In this document: in pieces, positions 37,006 to 45,213 of the stretch
Layout: every line of letters starts with the position of its first letter
Position numbering within the stretch: position 1 is the stretch's first letter
Assembly: GCF_001425265.1 (NCBI RefSeq)
Contig: NZ_LMEC01000021.1
Location: forward strand, 124,001 to 188,000
DNA: 64,000 nucleotides
DNA from: Massilia sp. Root418
GTDB lineage: Bacteria; Pseudomonadota; Gammaproteobacteria; Burkholderiales; Burkholderiaceae_D
Direction of reading: 5' to 3'
The notes under the pieces: generated by a model
What the model was told of the DNA's origin: nothing
Databases searched by the model: none
What the model saw: the letters and a program-made list of their open reading frames with translations, nothing else
Program-made: the position numbers and the translations under genes

Positions 37006-37950
37006 TTAAGCGGACGGCTCATCCTGGCAAAGCGGCGTGACGCCCGACAGCTCGCACTGGGCCACGGCGCTGCAGATGGCGTCGATGGCGGCCTTGCGCG
37101 TAAAACTCTTGCGCCACAGGATGACCACGCGGCGCGAGGGCTCGGGCTGGTCGAAATGGCGGAACTGCAGCATGCCGTCCTTCACGCCCATGTCCGGCAC
37201 CGAGGCGCGCGGCAGCACGGTCAGGCCGATGCCGCTGGCCACCATGTGGCGGATGGTCTCCAGGGACGAGCCCTCGAAGGTGCGCTGCATGCCGTTGCCC
37301 GGCGAGGAAAAGCGCGCCATCTCCGGGCACACTTCCAGTACCTGGTCGCGGAAGCAGTGGCCGTTGCCCAGCAGGAGCATGGTTTCGGTTTTCAAGTCTT
37401 CGGCCGGAATGCTGTTGCGCGCGGCCCACGGATGGGCGCGTGGCATGGCCACCACAAACGGTTCGTCGTACAGCACCTGCATGGCCATGCCATGGTCGGG
37501 CAGGGGCAAGGCCATGATGGCGGCGTCCAGCTCGCCCTGGCGCAGCATCTCCAGCAGCTTGACCGTGAAGTTTTCCTGAAGGATGAGCGGCATTTGCGGC
37601 ACATTCTCTATCATTGCCTTCACCAGCGGCGGCAGCAGATAGGGGCCGATGGTGTAGATCACACCCAGGCGCAGGGGGCCGGCCAGCGGGTCCTTGTTCT
37701 GCTTGGCCAGTTCCTTGATGGCGGCAGTCTGTTCCAGCACCCGCTCGGCCTGGGCCACGATCTGCGCGCCCAGCGGGGTGACGGAAATTTCGGCGCCGCC
37801 GCGTTCAAACAGGACGACACCCAGCTCGTCTTCGAGCTTCTTGATGGCAACCGAGAGCGTGGGCTGGGCGACGTAACAGGCTTCGGCGGCGTGTCCGAAG
37901 TGTTTCGCTCGCGCAACAGCGACGATGTATTTCAGTTCGGTCAGTGTCAT
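37006..37950 (-). CDS. oxyR: Hydrogen peroxide-sensing LysR regulator OxyR
   Basis: A 314-residue LysR protein with winged-helix N-terminus (TLTELKYIVAVARAKHFGHA, then CYVAQPTLSVAIKKLE). The redox switch of OxyR is present and falls on the same residue numbers as in E. coli, Cys199 and Cys208 in GHCFRDQVLEVC, eight residues apart. When H2O2 oxidises the pair, OxyR activates catalase and peroxidase genes. ATG 37950 gives the exact N-terminus, and a longer frame upstream adds unrelated residues. ubiA follows 36 bp downstream; katG and ahpC are not in the window. It is divergent from the second pilU-like gene. Confidence 0.94.
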   Translation of the reverse strand: MTLTELKYIVAVARAKHFGHAAEACYVAQPTLSVAIKKLEDELGVVLFERGGAEISVTPLGAQIVAQAERVLEQTAAIKELAKQNKDPLAGPLRLGVIYTIGPYLLPPLVKAMIENVPQMPLILQENFTVKLLEMLRQGELDAAIMALPLPDHGMAMQVLYDEPFVVAMPRAHPWAARNSIPAEDLKTETMLLLGNGHCFRDQVLEVCPEMARFSSPGNGMQRTFEGSSLETIRHMVASGIGLTVLPRASVPDMGVKDGMLQFRHFDQPEPSRRVVILWRKSFTRKAAIDAICSAVAQCELSGVTPLCQDEPSA

Positions 37951-38043
37951 AAATGTATTTGAACACAGGCAATGAATGGGTGCAATGCCGAAATCTGGCC
38001 GGCTGTTCAGCCAACAATTGGTATTGTAGCGTAAGGGCATGGC

Positions 38044-38049
38044 TATAAT
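38044..38049 (+). promoter_or_regulatory. Candidate -10 box of the second pilU-like gene
   Basis: A perfect TATAAT stands 49 bp before the start codon in the 147-bp gap to oxyR. No good -35 box sits at 17 bp (TTGGTA at 38018 is 20 bp away), so the promoter may need an activator. Confidence 0.4.
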
Positions 38050-38097
38050 TGCCCGACCGGCCGCGGCCAGCGGGCCGGATAACCAGGCGAGGCAAGC

Positions 38098-39291
38098 ATG
38101 TCATCCACTTTTGGCCACGAAGAAGCGCAGGCCTACATCCACAAACTGCTCAAGGTGATGCACCAGACCGGCGGTTCGGACTTGTTCATCTCCGCGGATT
38201 TCCCGCCCAGCATCAAGTCGCAGGGCGCCATGAAGCCGCTCAGCCAGCAGCGGCTGACGGGCGAAGTCACGCGCGCGCTGGCCATGGCCATCATGAACGA
38301 CAAGCAGCGCAACGAGTTCGCCGCCGAGATGGAATGCAATTTCGCCATTGCGCTGCCGGACGTGTGCCGCTTCCGCGTCAACGTCTTCGTGCAGCAGCAG
38401 AACGTGGCCATGGTGATCCGCACCATCGCCTCCGAAATCCCGAACTTCGAGAAACTGGACCTGCCCGAGGTGCTCAAGGAAGTCATCATGACCAAGCGCG
38501 GGCTGGTGCTGGTGGTGGGCGGCACCGGGTCCGGCAAGTCGACCACCCTGGCGGCCATGATCGACTACCGCAACAGCAACTCGGCCGGCCACATCATCAC
38601 GGTGGAAGACCCGGTCGAGTACGTGCACAAGAACAAGGGCTGCCTGGTGACGCACCGCGAAGTGGGAGTGGACACGCATTCCTGGCACAACGCGCTGAAG
38701 AACACCCTGCGCCAGGCGCCGGACGTGATCCTGATCGGCGAGATCCGCGACACCGAGACCATGGAGCACGCCATCGCCTTCGCCGAAACCGGCCACCTGT
38801 GCCTGGGCACGCTGCACGCCAACAACGCCAACCAGACCATGGACCGCATCATCAACTTCTTCCCGGAAGAGCGGCGCAACCAGCTGCTGATGGATTTGTC
38901 GTCCAACCTGAAAGCCATCGTGTCGCAGCGCCTGGTACGCACCGAGGACGGCAAGGGGCGCAAGGCCGCGATTGAAATCCTGCTCAACACGCCGACCATT
39001 GCCGAGATGATCTTCAAGGGCAATTTCCACTCGATCAAGGAAATCATGGCCAAGTCGCGCGAGCTGGGCATGTGCACGTTCGACCAGGCGCTGTACGAGC
39101 TCTATAATAAGGGCTACATCTCCTACGAAGAGGCGCTGCGCAATGCCGACTCGGCCAACGGGCTGCGGCTGCAGATCAAGCTGCGCGGCGACCGCAAGGA
39201 ACCGGGCGAGGGCGGCGGCACCAGCCGCGCTGCCGGCGAGCTGAGCATGCAAATCGACGAGGAAGAAGAAGACGCCGAGCCCGGCCATTAA
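38098..39291 (+). CDS. Second PilU-like type IV pilus ATPase
   Basis: A 397-residue ATPase of the PilT/PilU family. It has Walker A VGGTGSGKSTTL, Asp box ITVEDPVEYV, Walker B ILIGEIRDTETM and His box HLCLGTLHANNA. Over its core it is much closer to the PilU encoded at 31715 than to PilT (shared ALKNTLRQAPDVI, FAETGHLCL, RIINFFPEERR, ELGM.TFDQ and ALRNADS..GLRLQIKL) and also lacks AIRNLIRE. It differs in its N-terminal leader and in an acidic tail of about 30 residues (SMQIDEEEEDAEPGH). It is therefore a paralogue of pilU, 6 kb from pilT-pilU and outside that operon. rfaE2 follows after 12 bp. Confidence 0.9.
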   Translation: MSSTFGHEEAQAYIHKLLKVMHQTGGSDLFISADFPPSIKSQGAMKPLSQQRLTGEVTRALAMAIMNDKQRNEFAAEMECNFAIALPDVCRFRVNVFVQQQNVAMVIRTIASEIPNFEKLDLPEVLKEVIMTKRGLVLVVGGTGSGKSTTLAAMIDYRNSNSAGHIITVEDPVEYVHKNKGCLVTHREVGVDTHSWHNALKNTLRQAPDVILIGEIRDTETMEHAIAFAETGHLCLGTLHANNANQTMDRIINFFPEERRNQLLMDLSSNLKAIVSQRLVRTEDGKGRKAAIEILLNTPTIAEMIFKGNFHSIKEIMAKSRELGMCTFDQALYELYNKGYISYEEALRNADSANGLRLQIKLRGDRKEPGEGGGTSRAAGELSMQIDEEEEDAEPGH

Positions 39292-39303
39292 CCGACGGAA
39301 CCC

Positions 39304-39786
39304 ATGCCCCAATTCGAAGAAAAAATCTGCAGCCGCGCCGACCTGAAGGCGCGCGTGGCTGCCCTGCCCAAGCCGGTGGTGCTCACCAACGGCGTGTTCG
39401 ACATCCTGCACCGCGGCCATGTCACCTACCTCGCGCAGGCGCGCGCGCTGGGCGCCTCGCTGGTGGTGGCGGCCAATACCGACGCATCCGTGAAGCGCCT
39501 GGGCAAGGGCGACGACCGCCCGCTGAACGCCTGCGCAGACCGCATGGCGGTGCTGGCCGCGCTGGAAGCGGTGAGCCTGGTGGTGCCGTTCGACGAAGAC
39601 ACGGCGCTGGAAGTGGTGCAGGAAGCGCGGCCCGACATCTACGCCAAAGGCGGCGACTACGACATGACGGCCATCCCCGAAGGCAAGGCCGTGATTGCCT
39701 ACGGCGGGCAGGCGGTGGCGATCGACTTCGAGCACGACCGCTCCACCACCAAGCTGCTGGCCAAGGTGCGCACCTTCGGCGGCTGA
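39304..39786 (+). CDS. rfaE2: D-glycero-beta-D-manno-heptose 1-phosphate adenylyltransferase
   Basis: A 160-residue cytidylyltransferase-fold enzyme that joins ATP and heptose 1-phosphate to ADP-heptose for the lipopolysaccharide inner core. The nucleotide-binding HxGH is in NGVFDILHRGHVTYLAQAR, and the C-terminal EAVSLVVPFDEDTALEVV and PDIYAKGGDYD are typical. It corresponds to the second half of the fused E. coli HldE; in betaproteobacteria the halves are separate. The kinase half (rfaE1) is not in the window. It ends 1 bp before the stop of the convergent DUF421 gene. Confidence 0.92.
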   Translation: MPQFEEKICSRADLKARVAALPKPVVLTNGVFDILHRGHVTYLAQARALGASLVVAANTDASVKRLGKGDDRPLNACADRMAVLAALEAVSLVVPFDEDTALEVVQEARPDIYAKGGDYDMTAIPEGKAVIAYGGQAVAIDFEHDRSTTKLLAKVRTFGG

Positions 39787-39787
39787 G

Positions 39788-40249
39788 TTATTTTTTCTTG
39801 AGGATGGTGATCTTGCCGTCCGCTTCCAGAAAGGCGCATTGCATCTCGCCGAGGTCGCAGTCCTGCTCGCGCATGGCCTGCTCGACGTCGCCCTCGGCCA
39901 CGCGGTTTTTCTTTACCACCTCATTGAAGATCTTGCCGTCGCGGCCCAGCAGGACCGGGGTGCCGTCGATCAGCTCGGCCGCCTTGCGGCTGCGCGAGGT
40001 CAAAAAGGCGATGACGATGTTCAGGCCGATCAGCGTGGCCGCGATCAGCAAGCCGCCGGGAATGGACTCATCGCCGCCGGACAGGGCGTTGGACACGGAC
40101 TCGCTCAGCAGCATGACGACCAGCAGATCGAACGGCGTGAACTGCCCGACGGTGCGCTTGCCGGCCACGCGCACCATTACCAGCAGCACGGCGTAGATAA
40201 TCGCCCCGCGCGCCACCAGCTCCCACCACGGCAACTCCATCTCAAACAT
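39788..40249 (-). CDS. DUF421 (YetF-type) membrane protein
   Basis: A 153-residue protein with three N-terminal membrane helices (ELVARGAIIYAVLLVMVRVAG, TPFDLLVVMLLSESVSNAL, LLIAATLIGLNIVIAFL) and a small cytoplasmic domain of about 70 residues (LIDGTPVLLGRDGKIFNEVV, EQDCDLGEMQCAFLE). This is the YetF/YdfS/DUF421 family of Gram-positive and proteobacterial membrane proteins, some linked to spore germination or stress; function here unknown. It is the last gene before the RAYT element and its hairpins. Confidence 0.85.
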   Translation of the reverse strand: MFEMELPWWELVARGAIIYAVLLVMVRVAGKRTVGQFTPFDLLVVMLLSESVSNALSGGDESIPGGLLIAATLIGLNIVIAFLTSRSRKAAELIDGTPVLLGRDGKIFNEVVKKNRVAEGDVEQAMREQDCDLGEMQCAFLEADGKITILKKK

Positions 40250-40320
40250 ACGTCCTCCCTGCGGCGACCGATACGTCCTTATACGACGAAGCGCTCAGCC
40301 ACGCCAACACCTTAGGGCCG

Positions 40321-40393
40321 AGCAAGCTGAGCCGCATTTTCCCCCACTTCGGGGTCTGACCCCGAATGAAGGCAAAATGCGGCTCAGCTTGCT
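40321..40393. repeat. Left hairpin of the RAYT element
   Basis: A 20-bp perfect outer stem (40321-40340 with 40374-40393, ending AGCCGCATTTT and its complement) encloses an inner hairpin TTCGGGGT/ACCCCGAA around CTG. Its sequence is unrelated to the REP copies elsewhere in the window. The right partner at 41267 repeats the same outer core and inner hairpin. Confidence 0.9.
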
Positions 40394-40412
40394 TGTAGGA
40401 TGCCGGGTGGTG

Positions 40413-41204
40413 CTATGGGAGTTTTCTGAGCCGGCGGAGCAAACGCATCAGTGTGCGCGGGGAAAGGTGGAGATACGACGCGATGGCGCGGATCGAATAG
40501 CTGGATGATAAATAGGCGCGCAGGGCCGCTTCCTGCCAACTGGTGAAGCGGGCGAAGTAGTGTTCGATGGGTTCGGGTTGCGGGCTTGCCGCAGCGGGGC
40601 GGCGGCGAGCAGCCTTGGCTGCTGCGCGCGCTGGGGCAAGTGGATCCGGCAGGCCGCGCCCCTGTTCGACAAATTCGGCATACGCGTCGACACGCCGATC
40701 GCCGCTGCCGTTTCCAAACTGGCTCAGTACCCAGTCCGCGTGCAGCCAGTCCGGCGTGCTGACCAGACCCAGCATGGCCCGGTGGCTGCTCCATTCCCAC
40801 GACGCTGCGGCTGCGGCCAGCTCGGCCCTGACCGGGTTCAGAACAATGTAACGGGCCAGCTCCAGCAGATATTCCTCGCGTCGCACCAACTCCGAGTGAT
40901 ATCTGCTTTGCGAAACGTAGCCGAGGTGGCGGTATTTGCGGTTGAAGTACTGGAAATACTTGCCGTTCAGGTAGCGCATGCCGGCAGCGATATTGCCAAG
41001 CGGGGTTTCCACCGCCAGGTGGAAATGGTTTGGCATCTGGCAGTAGGCATGGATGATGAGCTGAAACCGCGCGGCCGCCTCGCCGAGGATGCCGAGCCAC
41101 ACCCGGTAATCGTTGCTGTCCACGTAAATCGTGCTGCGGCGCACGCCGCGCGCCGTGACGTGGTAGATGGCGCCGCATGCCTGGGTACGAAGTGGTCTGC
41201 TCAT
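40413..41204 (-). CDS. REP-associated tyrosine transposase (RAYT, Y1/TnpA-REP family)
   Basis: A 263-residue single-domain nuclease of the IS200/IS605-like Y1 family. ATG 41204 starts MSRPLRTQACGAIYHVTARG, the normal N-terminus; longer frames upstream only run into the hairpin. It has the HUH metal-binding motif MPNHFHLAVETPLGN and the catalytic Tyr in LLELARYIVLNPVRA. The C-terminal part has a basic stretch and a helix-turn-helix like segment (YSIRAIASYLHLSPRTLMRL) often seen in RAYTs. RAYTs cut and move REP hairpins but stay single copy. It is flanked on both sides by the long hairpins at 40321 and 41267. Confidence 0.9.
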   Translation of the reverse strand: MSRPLRTQACGAIYHVTARGVRRSTIYVDSNDYRVWLGILGEAAARFQLIIHAYCQMPNHFHLAVETPLGNIAAGMRYLNGKYFQYFNRKYRHLGYVSQSRYHSELVRREEYLLELARYIVLNPVRAELAAAAASWEWSSHRAMLGLVSTPDWLHADWVLSQFGNGSGDRRVDAYAEFVEQGRGLPDPLAPARAAAKAARRRPAAASPQPEPIEHYFARFTSWQEAALRAYLSSSYSIRAIASYLHLSPRTLMRLLRRLRKLP

Positions 41205-41266
41205 CACCGCAATATACCGCCTTGGTCCGGCAATATATTGACGACGCTCAACGCCCCCGCTCAGCG

Positions 41267-41329
41267 AGCTGAGCCGCATTTTCCCCACCCCGGGGTCTGA
41301 CCCCGAAGTGGGCGAAATGCGGCTCAGGC
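41267..41329. repeat. Right hairpin of the RAYT element
   Basis: The outer stem CTGAGCCGCATTT pairs with AAATGCGGCTCAG (13 bp), and the inner hairpin CGGGGT/ACCCCG encloses CTG, as in the left copy. An extra G in the right arm breaks the longer outer stem. It lies between the RAYT gene start and trmL. Confidence 0.85.
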
Positions 41330-41339
41330 TGCCTCATTA

Positions 41340-41810
41340 TTAGGCGCCGCCGGCGTAGCCGTTTTGGCGCCAGGCTTCGAAGACGACCACGGCGACCGTG
41401 TTGGAGAGGTTGAGGCTGCGGTTGTCGGGGCGCATGGGCAGGCGGATGCGCTGGCTTTCCGGGAAGCGGTTGCGCAACGCGGGGTCCAGACCGCGTGTCT
41501 CCGAGCCGAATACGAAGTAGTCGCCGGGCTGGAAGCGGCATTGCGCGAACGGCGACGAGCCGTGCGTGGTCATGGCGTACATGCGCGCGGGGTCGGGTTG
41601 CTCGGCCGACAGGAAGTCGTCCCAGCTTTTGTGCACTTGCATGCTGGCGTATTCATGGTAGTCGAGGCCGGCGCGCTTCAGTTTGCTGTCTTCCAGCGGG
41701 AAGCCGAGCGGTTCGATCAGGTGCAACTGGGCGCCGGTGTTGGCGCACAGGCGGATCACGTTGCCGGTGTTGGGGGGGATTTCGGGGTTGACCAGGACTA
41801 CATGGAACAC
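41340..41810 (-). CDS. trmL: tRNA (cytidine(34)-2'-O)-methyltransferase
   Basis: A 156-residue SPOUT-class methyltransferase that 2'-O-methylates position 34 of tRNA-Leu. The knotted SAM-binding region is visible in FVFGSETRGL and IRLPMRPDNRSLNLSNTVAVVVFE, with VNPEIPPNTGNVIRLCANTG at the N-terminus. The start is a GTG at 41810, preceded by AGGAG eight bases upstream. It lies downstream of comF on the same strand, and its stop is 10 bp from the right RAYT hairpin. Confidence 0.93.
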   Translation of the reverse strand: MFHVVLVNPEIPPNTGNVIRLCANTGAQLHLIEPLGFPLEDSKLKRAGLDYHEYASMQVHKSWDDFLSAEQPDPARMYAMTTHGSSPFAQCRFQPGDYFVFGSETRGLDPALRNRFPESQRIRLPMRPDNRSLNLSNTVAVVVFEAWRQNGYAGGA

Positions 41811-41845
41811 AGTTGCTTCTCCTTTTATACGTGTTGCTTGGTGCT

Positions 41846-42715
41846 TTAATGCGGCGGCGTGCGCGCGAAGACCAGGCAGGTGACGCGGGCGGCGCCGTGC
41901 CGCTTGAATGTGGCGGCCAGTTCATCCAGCGTCTGGCCGCTGGTCATGACGTCGTCGACGATGCCGACGTGGCGCCCTTCGACCTGCGCCCGGTCCGGCA
42001 CCGCGAACGCATGCGCGATGTTGGCGCGCCGCGCGGACGGCTGCACCAGGCTTTGCGCCAGCGTGTCGTGCACGCGGACCGCCAGGCGCGGGGCGACCGC
42101 GATGTCCAGCCTGCGCCCCAGCGCGCGGGCGATTTCCAGCGCCTGGTTGAAGCCGCGCCCGGCCAGGCGCTGCGGACCCAGCGGCACCGGGCACAGCAGG
42201 GCGGGACGCGTGAAGCCGGGCGCGGCCTGGGTCGCGTCGGCCAGCGCGCGGCCGAACAGCGCCGCCAGCGCCAGGCGGCCGCCGAATTTTAACTGCAGCA
42301 CCAGCTGGTCTTGCGGCATGGCGTAGTCCACGGCGGCTACCGTGGCGTCGAACGCGGGCGGGTGCGCCAGGCAGCGGCCGCAGATTTCGCTGCCCCCGGG
42401 CTGTCCTGCGGCGCCGTCTCCGTGCCAGGCGCCGGGCAGCGGGTTGGCGCATGTCCGGCATCGCGGGCGCGCCGCACCGAACACCTGCGCGTGGCAGCCC
42501 GGGCACGTTTGCGCGCCAGCCCCGGCCTCGCCGCCGCACAGCACGCAGGCGCCCGGCAGCAGCGCGTGGCCGGCGCGCGCCAGCAGCGACGACAGCCGGG
42601 CCAGCGTCGACAGCGGCGCGGCCGGCGGCTGCACCGCGCCGGCAGCCGCGGGGACAGCGCTAGCAGTCGCCGCGGCTGCAGCAGGTATGTCCGGTCCGGA
42701 TTGGGCGCCAGGCAT
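41846..42715 (-). CDS. comF: ComF family phosphoribosyltransferase-like protein
   Basis: A 289-residue protein of the ComF/GntX family linked to DNA uptake and single-strand DNA handling. Its N-terminal zinc region has CVLCGGEAGAGAQTCPGC, then CRTCANP and ICGRCLAHPP. The C-terminal type I phosphoribosyltransferase fold has GRGFNQALEIARALG and VGIVDDVMTSGQTLDELA. The first 45 residues are Ala/Pro-rich and atypical, so the true start may be one of the internal Met or Val codons further in; the longest form is given. It is divergent from the methyltransferase gene and may run into trmL. Confidence 0.9.
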   Translation of the reverse strand: MPGAQSGPDIPAAAAATASAVPAAAGAVQPPAAPLSTLARLSSLLARAGHALLPGACVLCGGEAGAGAQTCPGCHAQVFGAARPRCRTCANPLPGAWHGDGAAGQPGGSEICGRCLAHPPAFDATVAAVDYAMPQDQLVLQLKFGGRLALAALFGRALADATQAAPGFTRPALLCPVPLGPQRLAGRGFNQALEIARALGRRLDIAVAPRLAVRVHDTLAQSLVQPSARRANIAHAFAVPDRAQVEGRHVGIVDDVMTSGQTLDELAATFKRHGAARVTCLVFARTPPH

Positions 42716-42767
42716 CGCACTTTCCCTTAACCATGTAAACTGCCGCCATTATCTCACCCATCCTGCC

Positions 42768-43706
42768 ATGACCATGCAAGTTCCCGCCAAGCCGCCTAAA
42801 CTGAGCGCGCCCATCGATATCGAGCGCGTGCGCGCGCTGTTTTCCCGTCCCGGGCGCATCGCGCCGTCCGATTTCCTGCGCCGCGAGATTGCGTCGCGCA
42901 TGCAGGACCGCCTGCAGCTGGTGAAAATCGTGCCGCAGCGGGTGCTGGACGCGGGCTGCGGCGCCGGGGCGGATTTGCCGATGTTGCAAAAATTGTATGC
43001 CGCCGCGCAGATCCTGGGCGTGGACGCGTCCGAGCCCATGGCGCGCGTGGCCGCGGCGGCCGCCGGCACGGCGCCCCGGGGCGGCTTCAACCAGCTGATC
43101 AGCAAGCTGTTGCCGTCGAAAACCGGGGTCGACCTGGTGTGCGGCGATTTCGCCGAGCTGCCGCTGGCGCTGCACAGCATGGACCTGGTGTGGTCCAACC
43201 TGGCGCTGCACTGGCATCCGCAGCCGGACCGCGTGTTCGCCGAGTGGCGCCGGGTGCTGCGGGTGGAGGGCTTGCTGATGTTTTCCTGCTTCGGCCCGGA
43301 TACCTTCTCCGAGCTGCGCACCGCCTTTGCCGAGGTGGACCTGTTCCCGCACGCGCTGCCTTTCGTGGACATGCACGACTTCGGCGACCAGCTGGTGGAG
43401 GCGGGCTTTTCCACCCCCGTGCTGGACATGGAGAAGATCACCGTCACCTACGACACGCCGCAGGCCCTGCTGGCCGACGTGCGCGCCTGGGGCGGCAATC
43501 CGCTGGCGACCCGCCGCCCCGGCCTGCTGGGCCGCGCGGGGCAGGCGCGGCTGCTGGCCGGCCTGGAGCGCCAGCGCCGTCCGGACGGCAAGCTGGGACT
43601 GACGTTCGAAGTGCTGTACGGACATGCTTTCCGCCCGGCACCACGCACCACCAGCCAGGGCGAGTCGATTATCCGCTTCGACCTGCCGCGCAAGCCGCCT
43701 AAATAA
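42768..43706 (+). CDS. SAM-dependent methyltransferase, BioC-like
   Basis: A 312-residue class I methyltransferase with motif I VLDAGCGAGADLPML, motif post I VDASEP, and motif IV SMDLVWSNLALHWHPQPDRVF. The C-terminal GLTFEVLYGHAFRP and general layout match BioC, the malonyl-ACP O-methyltransferase that primes biotin synthesis, as seen in betaproteobacteria. No bio genes are adjacent, so the role is inferred. ATG 42768 is chosen over an ATG two codons later. It is divergent from comF. Confidence 0.8.
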   Translation: MTMQVPAKPPKLSAPIDIERVRALFSRPGRIAPSDFLRREIASRMQDRLQLVKIVPQRVLDAGCGAGADLPMLQKLYAAAQILGVDASEPMARVAAAAAGTAPRGGFNQLISKLLPSKTGVDLVCGDFAELPLALHSMDLVWSNLALHWHPQPDRVFAEWRRVLRVEGLLMFSCFGPDTFSELRTAFAEVDLFPHALPFVDMHDFGDQLVEAGFSTPVLDMEKITVTYDTPQALLADVRAWGGNPLATRRPGLLGRAGQARLLAGLERQRRPDGKLGLTFEVLYGHAFRPAPRTTSQGESIIRFDLPRKPPK

Positions 43707-43791
43707 GCAAGCTCATGTGAAATAGCCTCCGGCATATGTGGCAAATAACGCCAAAGCACTGAAGTTTGGGCTTGCGTAACAGATAATTTCC

Positions 43792-43820
43792 TTGATGCCC
43801 CTAGGGGTGTTGACTATAAT
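43792..43820 (+). promoter_or_regulatory. Sigma-70 promoter of the cox operon
   Basis: TTGATG at 43792-43797 and a perfect TATAAT at 43815-43820 are 17 bp apart. A 10-bp palindrome CCCCTAGGGG fills the first part of the spacer, 43798-43807. Predicted transcription starts about 43827, leaving a leader of about 147 nt before coxB. The region is far richer in AT than its surroundings. Confidence 0.7.
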
Positions 43821-43973
43821 CCTTGACTAATTTTGCCATCATTTCGTCTTGTATAAGTATCACCAAAATACAGGGTGGGGGGACTTTAGGTGTTGTAGCG
43901 TACGGCGGCTATTCAGAACATCGGACGGCTGCCTTTAAAAATATTAATTATTTCTTGGGTGGTTGGGGAAAAC

Positions 43974-45197
43974 ATGAAACATGCAAAGCGATTTCAATCG
44001 TTGATGCTCGCGCTGTCGATGACAGCCGCCGCGGTCCCGTCCTGGGCAGCGGAGACGGCTGGAGCGGTTACTGAATACTCGAAGGCCACCGGCGGTACCG
44101 GCGGTCCCATGGTCAACCAGCTGAACCTGCAGGCGCCTGCCACCGCCATCGCGTCGGAAATCTACAGCCTGCACAACCTGATGATGTACATCTGCCTGGC
44201 GATCTTCATCGCCGTGTTCGGCGTGATGTTCTACTCCATCCTCAAGCACCGTAAATCGCTGGGCCACAAATCGGCCTCCTTCCACGAGTCCACCGCAGTG
44301 GAAATCGCCTGGACCGTGGTGCCTTTCCTGATCGTGATCGGCATGGCGCTGCCGGCCACCAAGACCGTGGTGGCCATGAAGGACACCTCCAACGCCGACA
44401 TCACCATCAAAGCCACCGGCATGCAGTGGAAATGGGGCTACGACTACCTGAAGGGCGAGGGCGAGGGCATCACCTTCATCTCCAACCTGACCACCCCGCG
44501 CTCGCAAGTGGGCGCGCCCGGCGTGGCGCCGACCGAGAAGCGCAGCGACACCTACCTGATGGAAGTCGACAATGAAGTGGTGGTGCCGGTCAACAAGAAG
44601 ATCCGCATCGTCACCACCGCCAACGACGTGATCCACGCCTGGACCATCCCGGCCTTCGGCGTGAAGCAGGACGCCATCCCCGGCTTCGTGCGCGACACCT
44701 GGTTCAAGGCGCAGCACACCGGCGTCTACCGCGGCACCTGCGTGGAACTGTGCGGCAAGGACCACGCCTTCATGCCTATCGTGGTGCGCGTGGTCACCGC
44801 CGAGGAGTACACCGCCTGGGCCGACAAGAAGAAAAAGGAACTGGCCGCACTGGCGGACGATCCCAACAAGACCTGGACCATCGATGAACTGAAGACCAAG
44901 GGCGAGAAAGTGTACTCGGCCAACTGCGCGGTGTGCCACCAGGCCAACGGCAAGGGCGTGCCGGGCGCGTTCGCCGCGCTGGACGCCTCGCCTGTGGTGA
45001 ACGGCGAGAAGGCAGCGCAGATCCACGTGCTGCTGAACGGCCAGAAGAGCGGCAAGTTCCCGGCCGAGATGCCGGCCTGGAAGCAGCTGTCGGACACCGA
45101 CATTGCCGCCGTTATCACCTACACGCGCAACAGCTGGTCGAACAAGCCGGCCGAAAACATCGTTCAACCGGCCGAAGTCCTGGCTGCACGCAAGTAA
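43974..45197 (+). CDS. coxB: Cytochrome c oxidase subunit II with fused cytochrome c domain
   Basis: A 407-residue subunit. A signal peptide (FQSLMLALSMTAAAVPSWA) is followed by two membrane helices and a periplasmic cupredoxin with the CuA site: His221, then Cys256, Cys260, His264 and Met267 in TCVELCGKDHAFMPI. After it comes a class I cytochrome c domain with CAVCH (318-322) and an axial Met in AEMPAW. The fused heme passes electrons from soluble cytochrome c to CuA, as in caa3-type oxidases. ATG 43974 has GGGGA before it; coxA follows after 16 bp. Confidence 0.96.
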   Translation: MKHAKRFQSLMLALSMTAAAVPSWAAETAGAVTEYSKATGGTGGPMVNQLNLQAPATAIASEIYSLHNLMMYICLAIFIAVFGVMFYSILKHRKSLGHKSASFHESTAVEIAWTVVPFLIVIGMALPATKTVVAMKDTSNADITIKATGMQWKWGYDYLKGEGEGITFISNLTTPRSQVGAPGVAPTEKRSDTYLMEVDNEVVVPVNKKIRIVTTANDVIHAWTIPAFGVKQDAIPGFVRDTWFKAQHTGVYRGTCVELCGKDHAFMPIVVRVVTAEEYTAWADKKKKELAALADDPNKTWTIDELKTKGEKVYSANCAVCHQANGKGVPGAFAALDASPVVNGEKAAQIHVLLNGQKSGKFPAEMPAWKQLSDTDIAAVITYTRNSWSNKPAENIVQPAEVLAARK

Positions 45198-45213
45198 TTA
45201 GGAGTTGCACATC

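Noticed and set aside
38098..39291. Calling the second pilus ATPase PilT
   Set aside because: It lacks AIRNLIRE and matches PilU over the whole core; the true PilT is at 32866.
40413..41204. RAYT gene as an IS200/IS605 insertion sequence
   Set aside because: There is no TnpB/IscB partner and no IS ends; single-copy nuclease with flanking hairpins fits a RAYT better.
43823..44074. An 83-codon frame in the cox leader and start of coxB
   Set aside because: It begins at a TTG, overlaps coxB out of frame and has no ribosome-binding site; the AT-rich region is better explained as promoter and leader.
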